Assembly: GCA_947503835.1 (NCBI GenBank)
Contig: CANNFM010000013.1
Span: 1 to 64,000 of the forward strand
Source: an uncultured Aquimarina sp.
GTDB lineage: Bacteria > Bacteroidota > Bacteroidia > Flavobacteriales > Flavobacteriaceae
DNA length: 64,000 nucleotides
Reading direction: 5' to 3'
A program made the position numbers and the translations under genes. Below are positions 43,713 through 50,469 of this stretch, in pieces. Positions within the stretch are counted from its first letter, which is position 1, and each line of letters begins with the position of its first letter. Under the pieces are notes generated by a model, which was not told the DNA's origin, made no database searches, and saw nothing but the letters and a program-made list of their open reading frames with translations.

Positions 43713-44549
43713 CTAATTCTTTTTTTTTATTGGATCCCGAGTAATTTTAATTTCTGAAGCTTTTATGGGGTTTTTATCTGCTTCGATCTGATACTCTACT
43801 TTTTCATTAAGTGGTCTGGGATAATTATAGGCTCTATCAAATAGTTTTTCAGCTTTAATGGTAAAGAGGTTTCTGTCAAAACCACGTTTTACATTTTTAC
43901 CATTTATTTTGTGATTGTTTTTTCTCCCCTTATCCTTTGTCAGTGGAGATAGTTTATATTTTTGTTCTATATCTTTTCTGCTAACTATAATATGAATATG
44001 TGTGTTTAGACCTTTTTTTTCAGAGCCACTTGTAATTAAACCTTTCTTAACTTCTTGGTCAGTTCCTTTATGAAAGCGTTGGTGTTCTACTTTTCCATAC
44101 CAAACTAATTGAGATCCCGATTTTAAACTTTCTCTACCAAAATGAGATGCATATTCATCCATTGTTTTTCTGACATATCGCATTAATATTTTTTCATAAG
44201 CTCTGCGCTCAACTCTTCTAAGTTCTGATACAGAATTTATTTCTTTACCCGATATGTGTTTCAATAAATATTTCTGTTCGTTTTCACTTGGAGAAATTGT
44301 TATCGCATAGAATTTCGCATCATTCTTACCTAGAGCTTTTTTATTAGTATCAATGCTCTTTACTACCTCATTTTTGAATATTCCAGATTCTGAATGGTTA
44401 AAAAAACCTGTTCTTGGTTCTGGAAATTCATTTTTTTCGAAAGATTTGTTTTCGTTACTGATATCTTCTTTTTCTAAATATGAAGCCAATGCATTAACAC
44501 TGCCTTTATTGCCATTTGCTTTTTCTGATGTTTGAATCTTTATGTGCAT
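43713..44549 (-). CDS. MobB-type relaxase/mobilization protein, with probable frameshifted 3' end
   Basis: The 278-aa protein has the MobB-like core of flavobacterial elements: N-A-L-A-S-Y-L-E-K-E, F-Y-A-I-T-I-S-P-S, a tyrosine-containing Y-E-K-I-L-M-R-Y segment and L-N-T-H-I-H-I-I-V-S-R-K, the H-x-H metal site. The frame ends right after a run of nine A (I-K-K-K-N-stop). With one more A the frame runs on for about 40 codons (E-L-E-K-T-L-I-H-Q-Y-D-F-R-N ... H-N-E-L-E-M) to a TAA at 43600. The extended end closes the gap to the coupling-protein gene, so a homopolymer frameshift is likely. Confidence 0.85.
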   Translation of the reverse strand: MHIKIQTSEKANGNKGSVNALASYLEKEDISNENKSFEKNEFPEPRTGFFNHSESGIFKNEVVKSIDTNKKALGKNDAKFYAITISPSENEQKYLLKHISGKEINSVSELRRVERRAYEKILMRYVRKTMDEYASHFGRESLKSGSQLVWYGKVEHQRFHKGTDQEVKKGLITSGSEKKGLNTHIHIIVSRKDIEQKYKLSPLTKDKGRKNNHKINGKNVKRGFDRNLFTIKAEKLFDRAYNYPRPLNEKVEYQIEADKNPIKASEIKITRDPIKKKN

Positions 44550-44553
44550 TGTT

Positions 44554-44904
44554 TTAGTTTTTTCTTAGTTTATCTATAATTGCCTGAGCAAGTTTTTCCA
44601 TGTATTTTCTAGTAATTACTTCTTCATCTAGATGGTTCATGAATCGATCGATCAATAGATCTTGTTTTTTGATTAGAGGATTTAATTTTTCACTCTCTTG
44701 TGTTCGAATAAATGATATAAGCTTATTGCTTAATTTTTTGACATGAGAAGTCATATCTGTAGGGTCATTTGGATCAATTCCTGTTTTCAAAAAATAGGTA
44801 CACATCGATTCTGTAAGTTCTGTTTTAGTAATGGCATATTTTTCACAAAGCTTTTCTAGCCCATTAAAAGTGTGATCATATATTCTTATCGTTTTATACT
44901 TCAT
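44554..44904 (-). CDS. BfmA/BtgA-like mobilization accessory protein
   Basis: I prefer ATG 44904 (M-K-Y-K-T-I-R-I-Y) to the longer frame from 44970, because family members start at the ribbon strand K-T-I-R-I. The 116-aa protein has a ribbon-helix-helix-like N-terminus (T-I-R-I-Y-D-H-T-F-N-G-L-E-K-L). A helical tail follows with L-I-K-K-Q-D-L-L-I-D-R-F-M-N. Such proteins bind oriT and help the relaxase. It lies 4 bp upstream of the relaxase gene and next to the oriT candidate. Confidence 0.82.
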   Translation of the reverse strand: MKYKTIRIYDHTFNGLEKLCEKYAITKTELTESMCTYFLKTGIDPNDPTDMTSHVKKLSNKLISFIRTQESEKLNPLIKKQDLLIDRFMNHLDEEVITRKYMEKLAQAIIDKLRKN

Positions 44905-45027
44905 TATGCAATAGTTTATGCATTGATTATCAATATTTATAGTCCTTTCAAGAGATATTGCATATAACAATGCATAATATTCTTAAATGATTTTTTGATT
45001 TAATCTTCTGAAAAACAAAAGTTTATA

Positions 45028-45089
45028 AGCCCCGCAGGGCAAGCCTAATCGGACATAGTACGATTACGGCTTGCTTCGTAATACGAACA
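45028..45089. other. Candidate oriT: near-perfect inverted repeat upstream of the mob genes
   Basis: GCAAGCCTAATCG (45039-45051) and CGATTACGGCTTGC (45061-45074) form a 13-bp inverted repeat with one bulged base around GACATAGTA. The GC-rich block differs from the AT-rich surroundings. It lies between the DnaC-like gene stop and the BfmA/relaxase genes, the usual place for a transfer origin. A terminator for the DnaC-like gene is the alternative, but no T-run follows on the minus strand. Confidence 0.5.
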
Positions 45090-45896
45090 TCAACGTCGGC
45101 ATTTTCCGTACATAGGAAGGATATTAAACATCCCATAAATTCGATCTTCAATTCTCTTGTGTCCTGGTTTAGAACCTTTGTCATATTTAGCTACTAATTC
45201 ATCGATTGTATGATTAGTAGAGCAAAATGTTTTTGTTCCTAAAGCTTTAAATCTGTTATACCTTAATTCTAAAACCTCACGCATTAATTCTTTTTTAATC
45301 CCATAATCATTTACCATATTTTCACTTCCTAAATCATCGAAGCAAACTTTCCCCTTTGTGTAATAATCAATGACACTTTCTCCTGAAGAAATCTTATTTT
45401 GTTTTGTGAATTCTGTTGCTACAGTATGGGAAGAAACATGACCAAACCATAGTTGAGGAATATTATATTTTCTTCCGATTTGTTGGATGATATCAAAGAT
45501 TGAAGATTTGCCTGTTCCGCAGTTTGAAATCAGCATCAATCCTTTGCGTAATTCTCCATTTTCAACAATCTCTTCAAAGGATGAGTCATTGGCAAAATAT
45601 CTGCAGATGATATCAAGAATGATTCTATTGTCATCATCCACAACAAATCTTTTTTTCTCCTTAAGAATATAAGTTTTAGCAGTTTTATAAAATTCCTTTT
45701 TCATCCAGTCTATAGGAATTATAATATTCTTAGATTGCCTTGGTTCTTTTTTCTGGTGTAGTTCCTTGAAATATTGAATTGCTTTTGCATTTTCTTTTTT
45801 TTCTCGCGTAACTCTTTTTTTTCTTTCTTTTGGAGTTTCTAGACCCATTTTAATCTTTACTATATTTCCTAGTGAATTTGGATTTTTGTTTTTCAT
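45090..45896 (-). CDS. DnaC-like ATPase (IstB/DnaC family) of the element
   Basis: The 268-aa protein has a basic N-terminus of about 70 residues, then an AAA+ core: Walker A S-N-C-G-T-G-K-S-S near residue 135 and Walker B V-C-F-D-D-L-G-S-E near residue 190. The arginine-containing end is L-R-Y-N-R-F-K-A-L-G-T-K-T-F-C-S-T-N. Members load the replicative helicase or assist element replication. It overlaps the stop of the HTH protein gene by 4 bp, forming a replication pair with it. Confidence 0.85.
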   Translation of the reverse strand: MKNKNPNSLGNIVKIKMGLETPKERKKRVTREKKENAKAIQYFKELHQKKEPRQSKNIIIPIDWMKKEFYKTAKTYILKEKKRFVVDDDNRIILDIICRYFANDSSFEEIVENGELRKGLMLISNCGTGKSSIFDIIQQIGRKYNIPQLWFGHVSSHTVATEFTKQNKISSGESVIDYYTKGKVCFDDLGSENMVNDYGIKKELMREVLELRYNRFKALGTKTFCSTNHTIDELVAKYDKGSKPGHKRIEDRIYGMFNILPMYGKCRR

Positions 45897-46336
45897 TTCT
45901 TTCTGGGATTTGCGTTGATTTTTTTTGATTTTTCTCTTTTATAAAAAGATGTATTATTACTATGTATTATTATGTTGTCACTTTCCGCACTTCGCGAATC
46001 CTGTATTTGCGAAGTGCGGACTGCCAGATTCTGGGAGTGCGCAATAGCAGTTTTCAGGTAGTGCGAAACATTCAAATATCTGACAGAACCATTCTGTGTT
46101 CTAACCACTTTTCTAGTAATCATTTTTTTGTTTACCAGTGTTTTAATGATATCTGAAACCCTACTTTCTGATAAGCCGAAGAAGTCAGAGAAATATTTAT
46201 TTCCTGCATAGCATCCACCTTTAACGTGATCTTCCAGGCTATCAATTTCTACGATAAATATTTTTTCTTGAAGAGATAGCTCCTTGCTAAGCCAGATTTC
46301 TTTAGGTATCCATATTCCTTTGAATGACCTATTCAT
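45893..46336 (-). CDS. Helix-turn-helix replication-initiator-like protein
   Basis: The 147-aa protein opens with F-K-G-I-W-I-P-K-E-I-W-L-S-K-E-L-S-L-Q-E-K. A winged-helix domain follows (Y-F-S-D-F-F-G-L-S-E-S-R-V-S-D-I-I-K-T-L), with a Ser/Asn-rich tail. This is the layout of the HTH_36/DnaD-like proteins that accompany DnaC-like ATPases on Bacteroidota elements. It abuts the excisionase-like gene (1 bp overlap) and the DnaC-like gene (4 bp overlap). A role in element replication or its control is inferred. Confidence 0.78.
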   Translation of the reverse strand: MNRSFKGIWIPKEIWLSKELSLQEKIFIVEIDSLEDHVKGGCYAGNKYFSDFFGLSESRVSDIIKTLVNKKMITRKVVRTQNGSVRYLNVSHYLKTAIAHSQNLAVRTSQIQDSRSAESDNIIIHSNNTSFYKREKSKKINANPRKK

Positions 46337-46623
46337 TATATTCTCTTTTTACTACTGATATATTTGGTAGCAGCTTTCTCAATCTCTTGATTAGATTTTC
46401 TTCCGTTTTGCAATAACCATTGATCTAATTTTTCTTTTTCAAAGAATATGACTTTACCATTTGGTTTGCTGTGTGGAATGTTTTGAGAACCAGTTAGTTT
46501 GTACATGTAGCTCCTTGAAATTCCTGTATAATCACAAGCTTCATCAAAAGTGAGTACTTTTTTTGATCCAAGAAGTAGTTTTTCTATACGCTCTAGGCGT
46601 TCATCTAGTTTAATATTGTTCAT
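46336..46623 (-). CDS. Excisionase-like MerR/HTH_17 protein
   Basis: The protein starts at ATG 46623 (M-N-N-I-K-L-D-E-R-L) or, less likely, 10 codons upstream at 46653. It has a short coiled coil, then a helix-turn-helix of the HTH_17 type: V-L-T-F-D-E-A-C-D-Y-T-G-I-S-R-S-Y-M-Y-K-L-T, followed by the wing I-P-H-S-K-P-N-G-K-V-I-F-F. Such small proteins in Bacteroidota elements act as excisionase or as regulator of the mobilization genes. The first gene of the replication/mobilization operon, it reads away from the integrase block. Confidence 0.85.
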   Translation of the reverse strand: MNNIKLDERLERIEKLLLGSKKVLTFDEACDYTGISRSYMYKLTGSQNIPHSKPNGKVIFFEKEKLDQWLLQNGRKSNQEIEKAATKYISSKKRI

Positions 46624-46766
46624 TATCATATGAGTTAAATTAGTAATGAACAATTAGCTGCTAATTGCTTTTATTAGGTGAATTCAGGAGTAAAGCTAAT
46701 ATTAGCAGACAAAGAGAAAGTATATTTTGTACTTGATATGTACAAAATTTAAGAAAATATGTACAA

Positions 46767-47501
46767 TTATAGCTGTGAAAAAACTGCTTTAAGTTCTTTT
46801 GAATATTTAGATTCTAAACCTCTATTTCTAGCTTTGGTGATGGTATTATATTTGTATAATTCACCATTAGATTTGCGTATCACTTTAGACTTTTCAATGA
46901 AGTTTATTAGTTTTAATGAATTGGAAGGAAAATTTTGGTCCAGTAAGTCATAAAATTCTTTCACTTCAGGACCTTTAAATTTAAAATAAATTGAGTCATC
47001 GTGGTTATTCCAGTCTTCTTTAAAAACATTCCTAAAAGAGGCAAAAGAATTCTTTTCTTCATCGATGAAATCATATTTGATTAAATTATTAAATAATGAT
47101 TTAAGTTGTTGTTCAGAAATGGACAAATTAAAATTGTTAGCTTGCTTTAGTTTTGCCTTAGCCCTGGGAATGAATGTTTTTTTGAACCATTTAGTCCAAG
47201 TAGAATAACATATAACTGAACCAGTTATAAATAAAAGCCAACTTGCAAGATTATTTATCACATCTTCTATAGAATCTAGTCCTAAATTTTCTGAAAATTT
47301 GTAGAATGAAATTAAAATCATAAATGAACCAAATTGATAAAAAAGTAATCTTGGTTTTTCAATATTTTTATTCCAATCTGTTTTTTCATTAAACATAAAT
47401 GCGATATAAAATCGTAAGTATGGTTTTGAAATTCTTAAAACAAGATATATTATCACAAGACTTCTAATTATATACGTGGAATAAATATATATGTTTTTCA
47501 T
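46767..47501 (-). CDS. Unknown membrane protein (244 aa) coupled to the integrase gene
   Basis: The protein has about three to four hydrophobic segments in the first 115 residues (Y-I-I-R-S-L-V-I-I-Y-L-V-L-R-I and W-L-L-F-I-T-G-S-V-I-C-Y-S). A soluble helical part follows. Its start overlaps the stop of the integrase gene by 4 bp, indicating co-expression. I recognise no family. Such an ORF beside an integrase is often cargo (superinfection exclusion, entry control) but nothing here proves this. Confidence 0.65.
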   Translation of the reverse strand: MKNIYIYSTYIIRSLVIIYLVLRISKPYLRFYIAFMFNEKTDWNKNIEKPRLLFYQFGSFMILISFYKFSENLGLDSIEDVINNLASWLLFITGSVICYSTWTKWFKKTFIPRAKAKLKQANNFNLSISEQQLKSLFNNLIKYDFIDEEKNSFASFRNVFKEDWNNHDDSIYFKFKGPEVKEFYDLLDQNFPSNSLKLINFIEKSKVIRKSNGELYKYNTITKARNRGLESKYSKELKAVFSQL

Positions 47502-48631
47502 ACCTCAATCTTTAATTCTGGAATTATATTAGCAGCTTCTTTCATTTTTTTATCTATGATCTTAGCATATATTTCCGTAGTTCTTAGTTCTTTATGTCCA
47601 AGCCTTTTGGAAACTGTATAAATGTCCGCACCATTTTCTAAAAGCAATACTGCATTAGTATGCCTGGCACTATGAAATGTAATATGCTTGGTGATTCCGG
47701 CGCGCATGCACCAACGTAATATTTCAGCATTAAAATGTGCTCCGTATTTTAATCCAACAAACACTCGCTCACTTTCATTTTCTCGTTCTCCCAATAAGAT
47801 CCGAGCTTGCTCGGAGATATAGAGGTACTCTAAACCATCTGTTTTCTTTTGTCTGAATATAACTCTGGATCCGTGATCTTCGTCGCGTACCTCCGACCAT
47901 ACCATTTTATTAATATCAGACCAACGTAAACCGGTTAAACAACTAAAAAGAAACGCATTTTTAAGAATTGGGTATTTGCACTTGGCGGTTGCCATTGCCT
48001 GTAGTTCTGAATGGGTAAGATACTCTCGTTTTGATTCCCCTTGTTCAAACCCTTTAACTGATTTGATTACATTCGTATCAATATACCCTTGCTCGTAAGC
48101 TTCTCGCAAAGCTGCACGTAGCTTATTAAAATAAGTGTATTTTGAGTTTTGAGATAGGGGAGTGTCGCTCTTTGTTCTCGCTTTAGTATTCAAATGTTTT
48201 TTGAATCCTTTTACAAAATCCTCGTCAATATCTCTCAGCATTTTTTGTGGAGGACAATAACGCTCTATATGCTTATAAGCAGCATCCCAATTATCATAAT
48301 TGCCTTTACTTTCGTATCGTTCTTCCTTTAGCTTATTGTAATACTCTAGGAATAATGTTTTACTCTTTTCATTATCCTTGATATTGTATTTTCCTTTAAT
48401 ATGATCGGCTTGCCGTATAGTCAGTATTTTTTCAGCTAGCTGTAAGGTTTCTTTGTTTTCCTTTTTCTCTGTAGCGTTATTCGGATCTTGATATAAATAT
48501 AGTTTTAGATATTCAAAATCTCGGTTATGTTTTTTCTTTCCATTACCATCAATAGAATACCCTTTATAGAATTCTAAATATAAACTTAGCTTTCCATTTT
48601 TGAGTTTTCGTTTTTTTAAACTAATTTTCAA
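47498..48631 (-). CDS. Tyrosine recombinase (phage-type integrase) of the mnmE island
   Basis: The frame is open from ATG 48745 (415 aa), but homologues usually begin at the strand x-K-I-S-L-K-K-R-K. That corresponds to a TTG at 48631 (377 aa). The protein has an arm-binding domain and a SAM-like core-binding domain (about 110-210 of the short form). The catalytic domain has R in T-G-L-R-W-S-D, K in the beta-hairpin, H-x-x-R in H-S-A-R-H-T-N-A, H/K in L-G-H-K-E-L and Tyr in T-T-E-I-Y-A-K-I. It lies with its 5' end at the mnmE attachment site. It is the only recombinase seen in the array. Confidence 0.92.
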   Translation of the reverse strand: MKISLKKRKLKNGKLSLYLEFYKGYSIDGNGKKKHNRDFEYLKLYLYQDPNNATEKKENKETLQLAEKILTIRQADHIKGKYNIKDNEKSKTLFLEYYNKLKEERYESKGNYDNWDAAYKHIERYCPPQKMLRDIDEDFVKGFKKHLNTKARTKSDTPLSQNSKYTYFNKLRAALREAYEQGYIDTNVIKSVKGFEQGESKREYLTHSELQAMATAKCKYPILKNAFLFSCLTGLRWSDINKMVWSEVRDEDHGSRVIFRQKKTDGLEYLYISEQARILLGERENESERVFVGLKYGAHFNAEILRWCMRAGITKHITFHSARHTNAVLLLENGADIYTVSKRLGHKELRTTEIYAKIIDKKMKEAANIIPELKIEV

Positions 48632-48732
48632 AATAAATTTATTTACGGTGTAATTTTTACATCTTGATAATTGTGATTTGTAAATGATGTAAAAATGTGG
48701 TAATAAATTTACTAAAAAAGGTGTAATAAAAG

Positions 48733-48830
48733 AAATGAAAAGCAAACTAAATGTTTGTTAAATCAATGTATATCAGCTAAAAGAAGCTAAAAGTGTATCA
48801 AAGGAAAATATAATTACTTCCCGATACAGA
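48733..48830. other. mnmE-proximal attachment site of the island
   Basis: The core TTCCCGATACA (48818-48828) is the end of mnmE itself. To its left are GTGTATCAAAGGAAAATATA and repeated AGCTAAAAG motifs (48776-48784 and 48785-48793), and AAAAGCAAACTA near 48736. These are related to the flanks of att-like repeats 1-3 and probably are integrase arm sites. Confidence 0.7.
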
Positions 48831-50226
48831 AATTAGCAAAGATATTACCTAGCAGGTCATCACTGGTTATTTCACCAGTAATTTCACCAAAGTGATAAAG
48901 CGCCTGGCGAATATCAATTGCCATTAAATCACCAGAAATTCCAGAATCTAGCCCATATTGTACTTTTTGTATTTCTTCTAAAGCTTTTAATAATGCATCA
49001 TAATGGCGCGTGTTAGTTACAATAGTTTCGTTATTGCGTAACGCACCTGTATTTACAAATTCAAGAAGTTTGTTTTGTAGTTCTTCGACCCCAATATTTT
49101 GTTTTGCAGAAAGTAAATGAATATTCTCAATTTCAGATTTCAGATTTTCGATTTCAAAGTTTTCTAACTTATCTACCTTGTTGGCAACAATAATTAGAGG
49201 TTTTTGAGGATATTTGTTCTTTATTTTCCCTATTTCTGTTTTTAATTCTTGAAGCCTGTCTTTAGTTAATTGTGAGCTATCTACTAAATAAATAACCACT
49301 TGTGCTTGTTCTATCTTCTCAAAAGTTTTTTTAATACCAATACTTTCAACCACATCTTTAGTATCTCGTATCCCTGCAGTATCGATAAACCGAAAGCCAA
49401 TACCGCCAATATTGATTTCATCTTCGATAGTGTCACGAGTAGTTCCTGCGATAGCAGACACGATAGCTCTTTCTTCATTAAGCAAGGCGTTTAATAGTGT
49501 TGACTTCCCTACATTAGGCTCACCTACTATAGCAACTGGGATACCGTTCTTGATTACATTTCCGACAGCAAAAGAATCAATAAGTCGTTTCAGAACATTA
49601 GTAATTCGAGAAACCAAGTCTTTAAATTGAGTACGATCGGCAAATTCTACATCTTCTTCGGCAAAATCAAGTTCAAGTTCGATGAGGGATGCAAAATTTA
49701 GTAACTCATCTCTTAATTTCTTTATTTCATTAGAGAAACCACCACGCATTTGTTGCATGGCTATTTGATGAGATGCTTCAGAATCTGAAGCAATAAGATC
49801 GGCAACAGCTTCAGCTTGCGAAAGATCTAATTTTCCATTTATAAAGGCACGCAAAGTAAACTCACCTGCATTGGCCATTCTACACTTTTTGCGTAGTAAT
49901 AGCTGAATAATTTCTTGTTGTATATAGGTAGAACCATGGCATGAAATTTCTACAGTAGGTTCTCCTGTATATGAATTTGTACCTTTAAAAAGAGAAACCA
50001 ATACTTCATCTAATACACGCTCTCCATCAATAATGTGCCCCAGGTGGATCGTATGACTCTTTTGAAGGCTCAATTCTTTTCCACGAACAGAGCGAAATAA
50101 TGGAGAGCAGATTTTAATAGCATCCATCCCCGAAACCCGGATTACGGCAATAGCTCCTGCACCAGATGGTGTTGCTAGGGCTACTATAGTATCTTGTGAA
50201 ATCATATTTTTCTTACTGAATCGCAA
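48814..50226 (-). CDS. mnmE: tRNA modification GTPase MnmE
   Basis: The 470-aa MnmE (TrmE) has an N-terminal folate-binding domain, then a helical domain and a G domain at about 220-375: G1 G-E-P-N-V-G-K-S-T, G3 D-T-A-G, G4 N-K-V-D. The C-terminus is the invariant F-C-I-G-K, whose Cys is essential in the family. With MnmG it makes the carboxymethylaminomethyl group on U34 of certain tRNAs. The last codons are the island's attachment core, and integration keeps them intact because the element supplies the same sequence. The first Met (M-R-F-S-K-K) may be replaced by M-I-S-Q-D a few codons later. Confidence 0.97.
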   Translation of the reverse strand: MRFSKKNMISQDTIVALATPSGAGAIAVIRVSGMDAIKICSPLFRSVRGKELSLQKSHTIHLGHIIDGERVLDEVLVSLFKGTNSYTGEPTVEISCHGSTYIQQEIIQLLLRKKCRMANAGEFTLRAFINGKLDLSQAEAVADLIASDSEASHQIAMQQMRGGFSNEIKKLRDELLNFASLIELELDFAEEDVEFADRTQFKDLVSRITNVLKRLIDSFAVGNVIKNGIPVAIVGEPNVGKSTLLNALLNEERAIVSAIAGTTRDTIEDEINIGGIGFRFIDTAGIRDTKDVVESIGIKKTFEKIEQAQVVIYLVDSSQLTKDRLQELKTEIGKIKNKYPQKPLIIVANKVDKLENFEIENLKSEIENIHLLSAKQNIGVEELQNKLLEFVNTGALRNNETIVTNTRHYDALLKALEEIQKVQYGLDSGISGDLMAIDIRQALYHFGEITGEITSDDLLGNIFANFCIGK

Positions 50227-50469
50227 AAATAGAGATTAATATACTCACTTTAAGTACGCACAATCAAACTTTTTTTGAGGAGTTGTTTTTCTTTTGTTAT
50301 CTTGTGCTACGGAAAAATTAAATACTTCATTATTAGGACGCTGTTGTCTTAAAATAGTAGAGTAAGAGAGAATTGGTTATTGGATACGACACGTTATAAT
50401 TGACTTTATAACACTATTTGTATAAAATAAATTTAATGTCAAACCAATAAATAATTAATTCTTATTCTT

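Larger units (their letters stand above)
29861..48828. mobile_element. Island segment A: mobilizable integrative element at the mnmE 3' end
   Basis: About 19 kb bounded by att-like repeat 3 and the mnmE 3' end. It carries a tyrosine integrase at the mnmE-proximal edge, an excisionase-like HTH protein, replication-type proteins, MobB- and BfmA-like mobilization proteins, a coupling protein, TraO- and TraQ-like proteins and two defence-like cargo blocks. It lacks the remaining Tra genes (no TraG ATPase, TraJ, K, M or N seen). It is therefore probably mobilizable rather than self-transmissible. Confidence 0.75.

Noticed and set aside
48814..48840. tRNA gene as attachment site
   Set aside because: No tRNA cloverleaf is present; the attachment core is the coding 3' end of mnmE.
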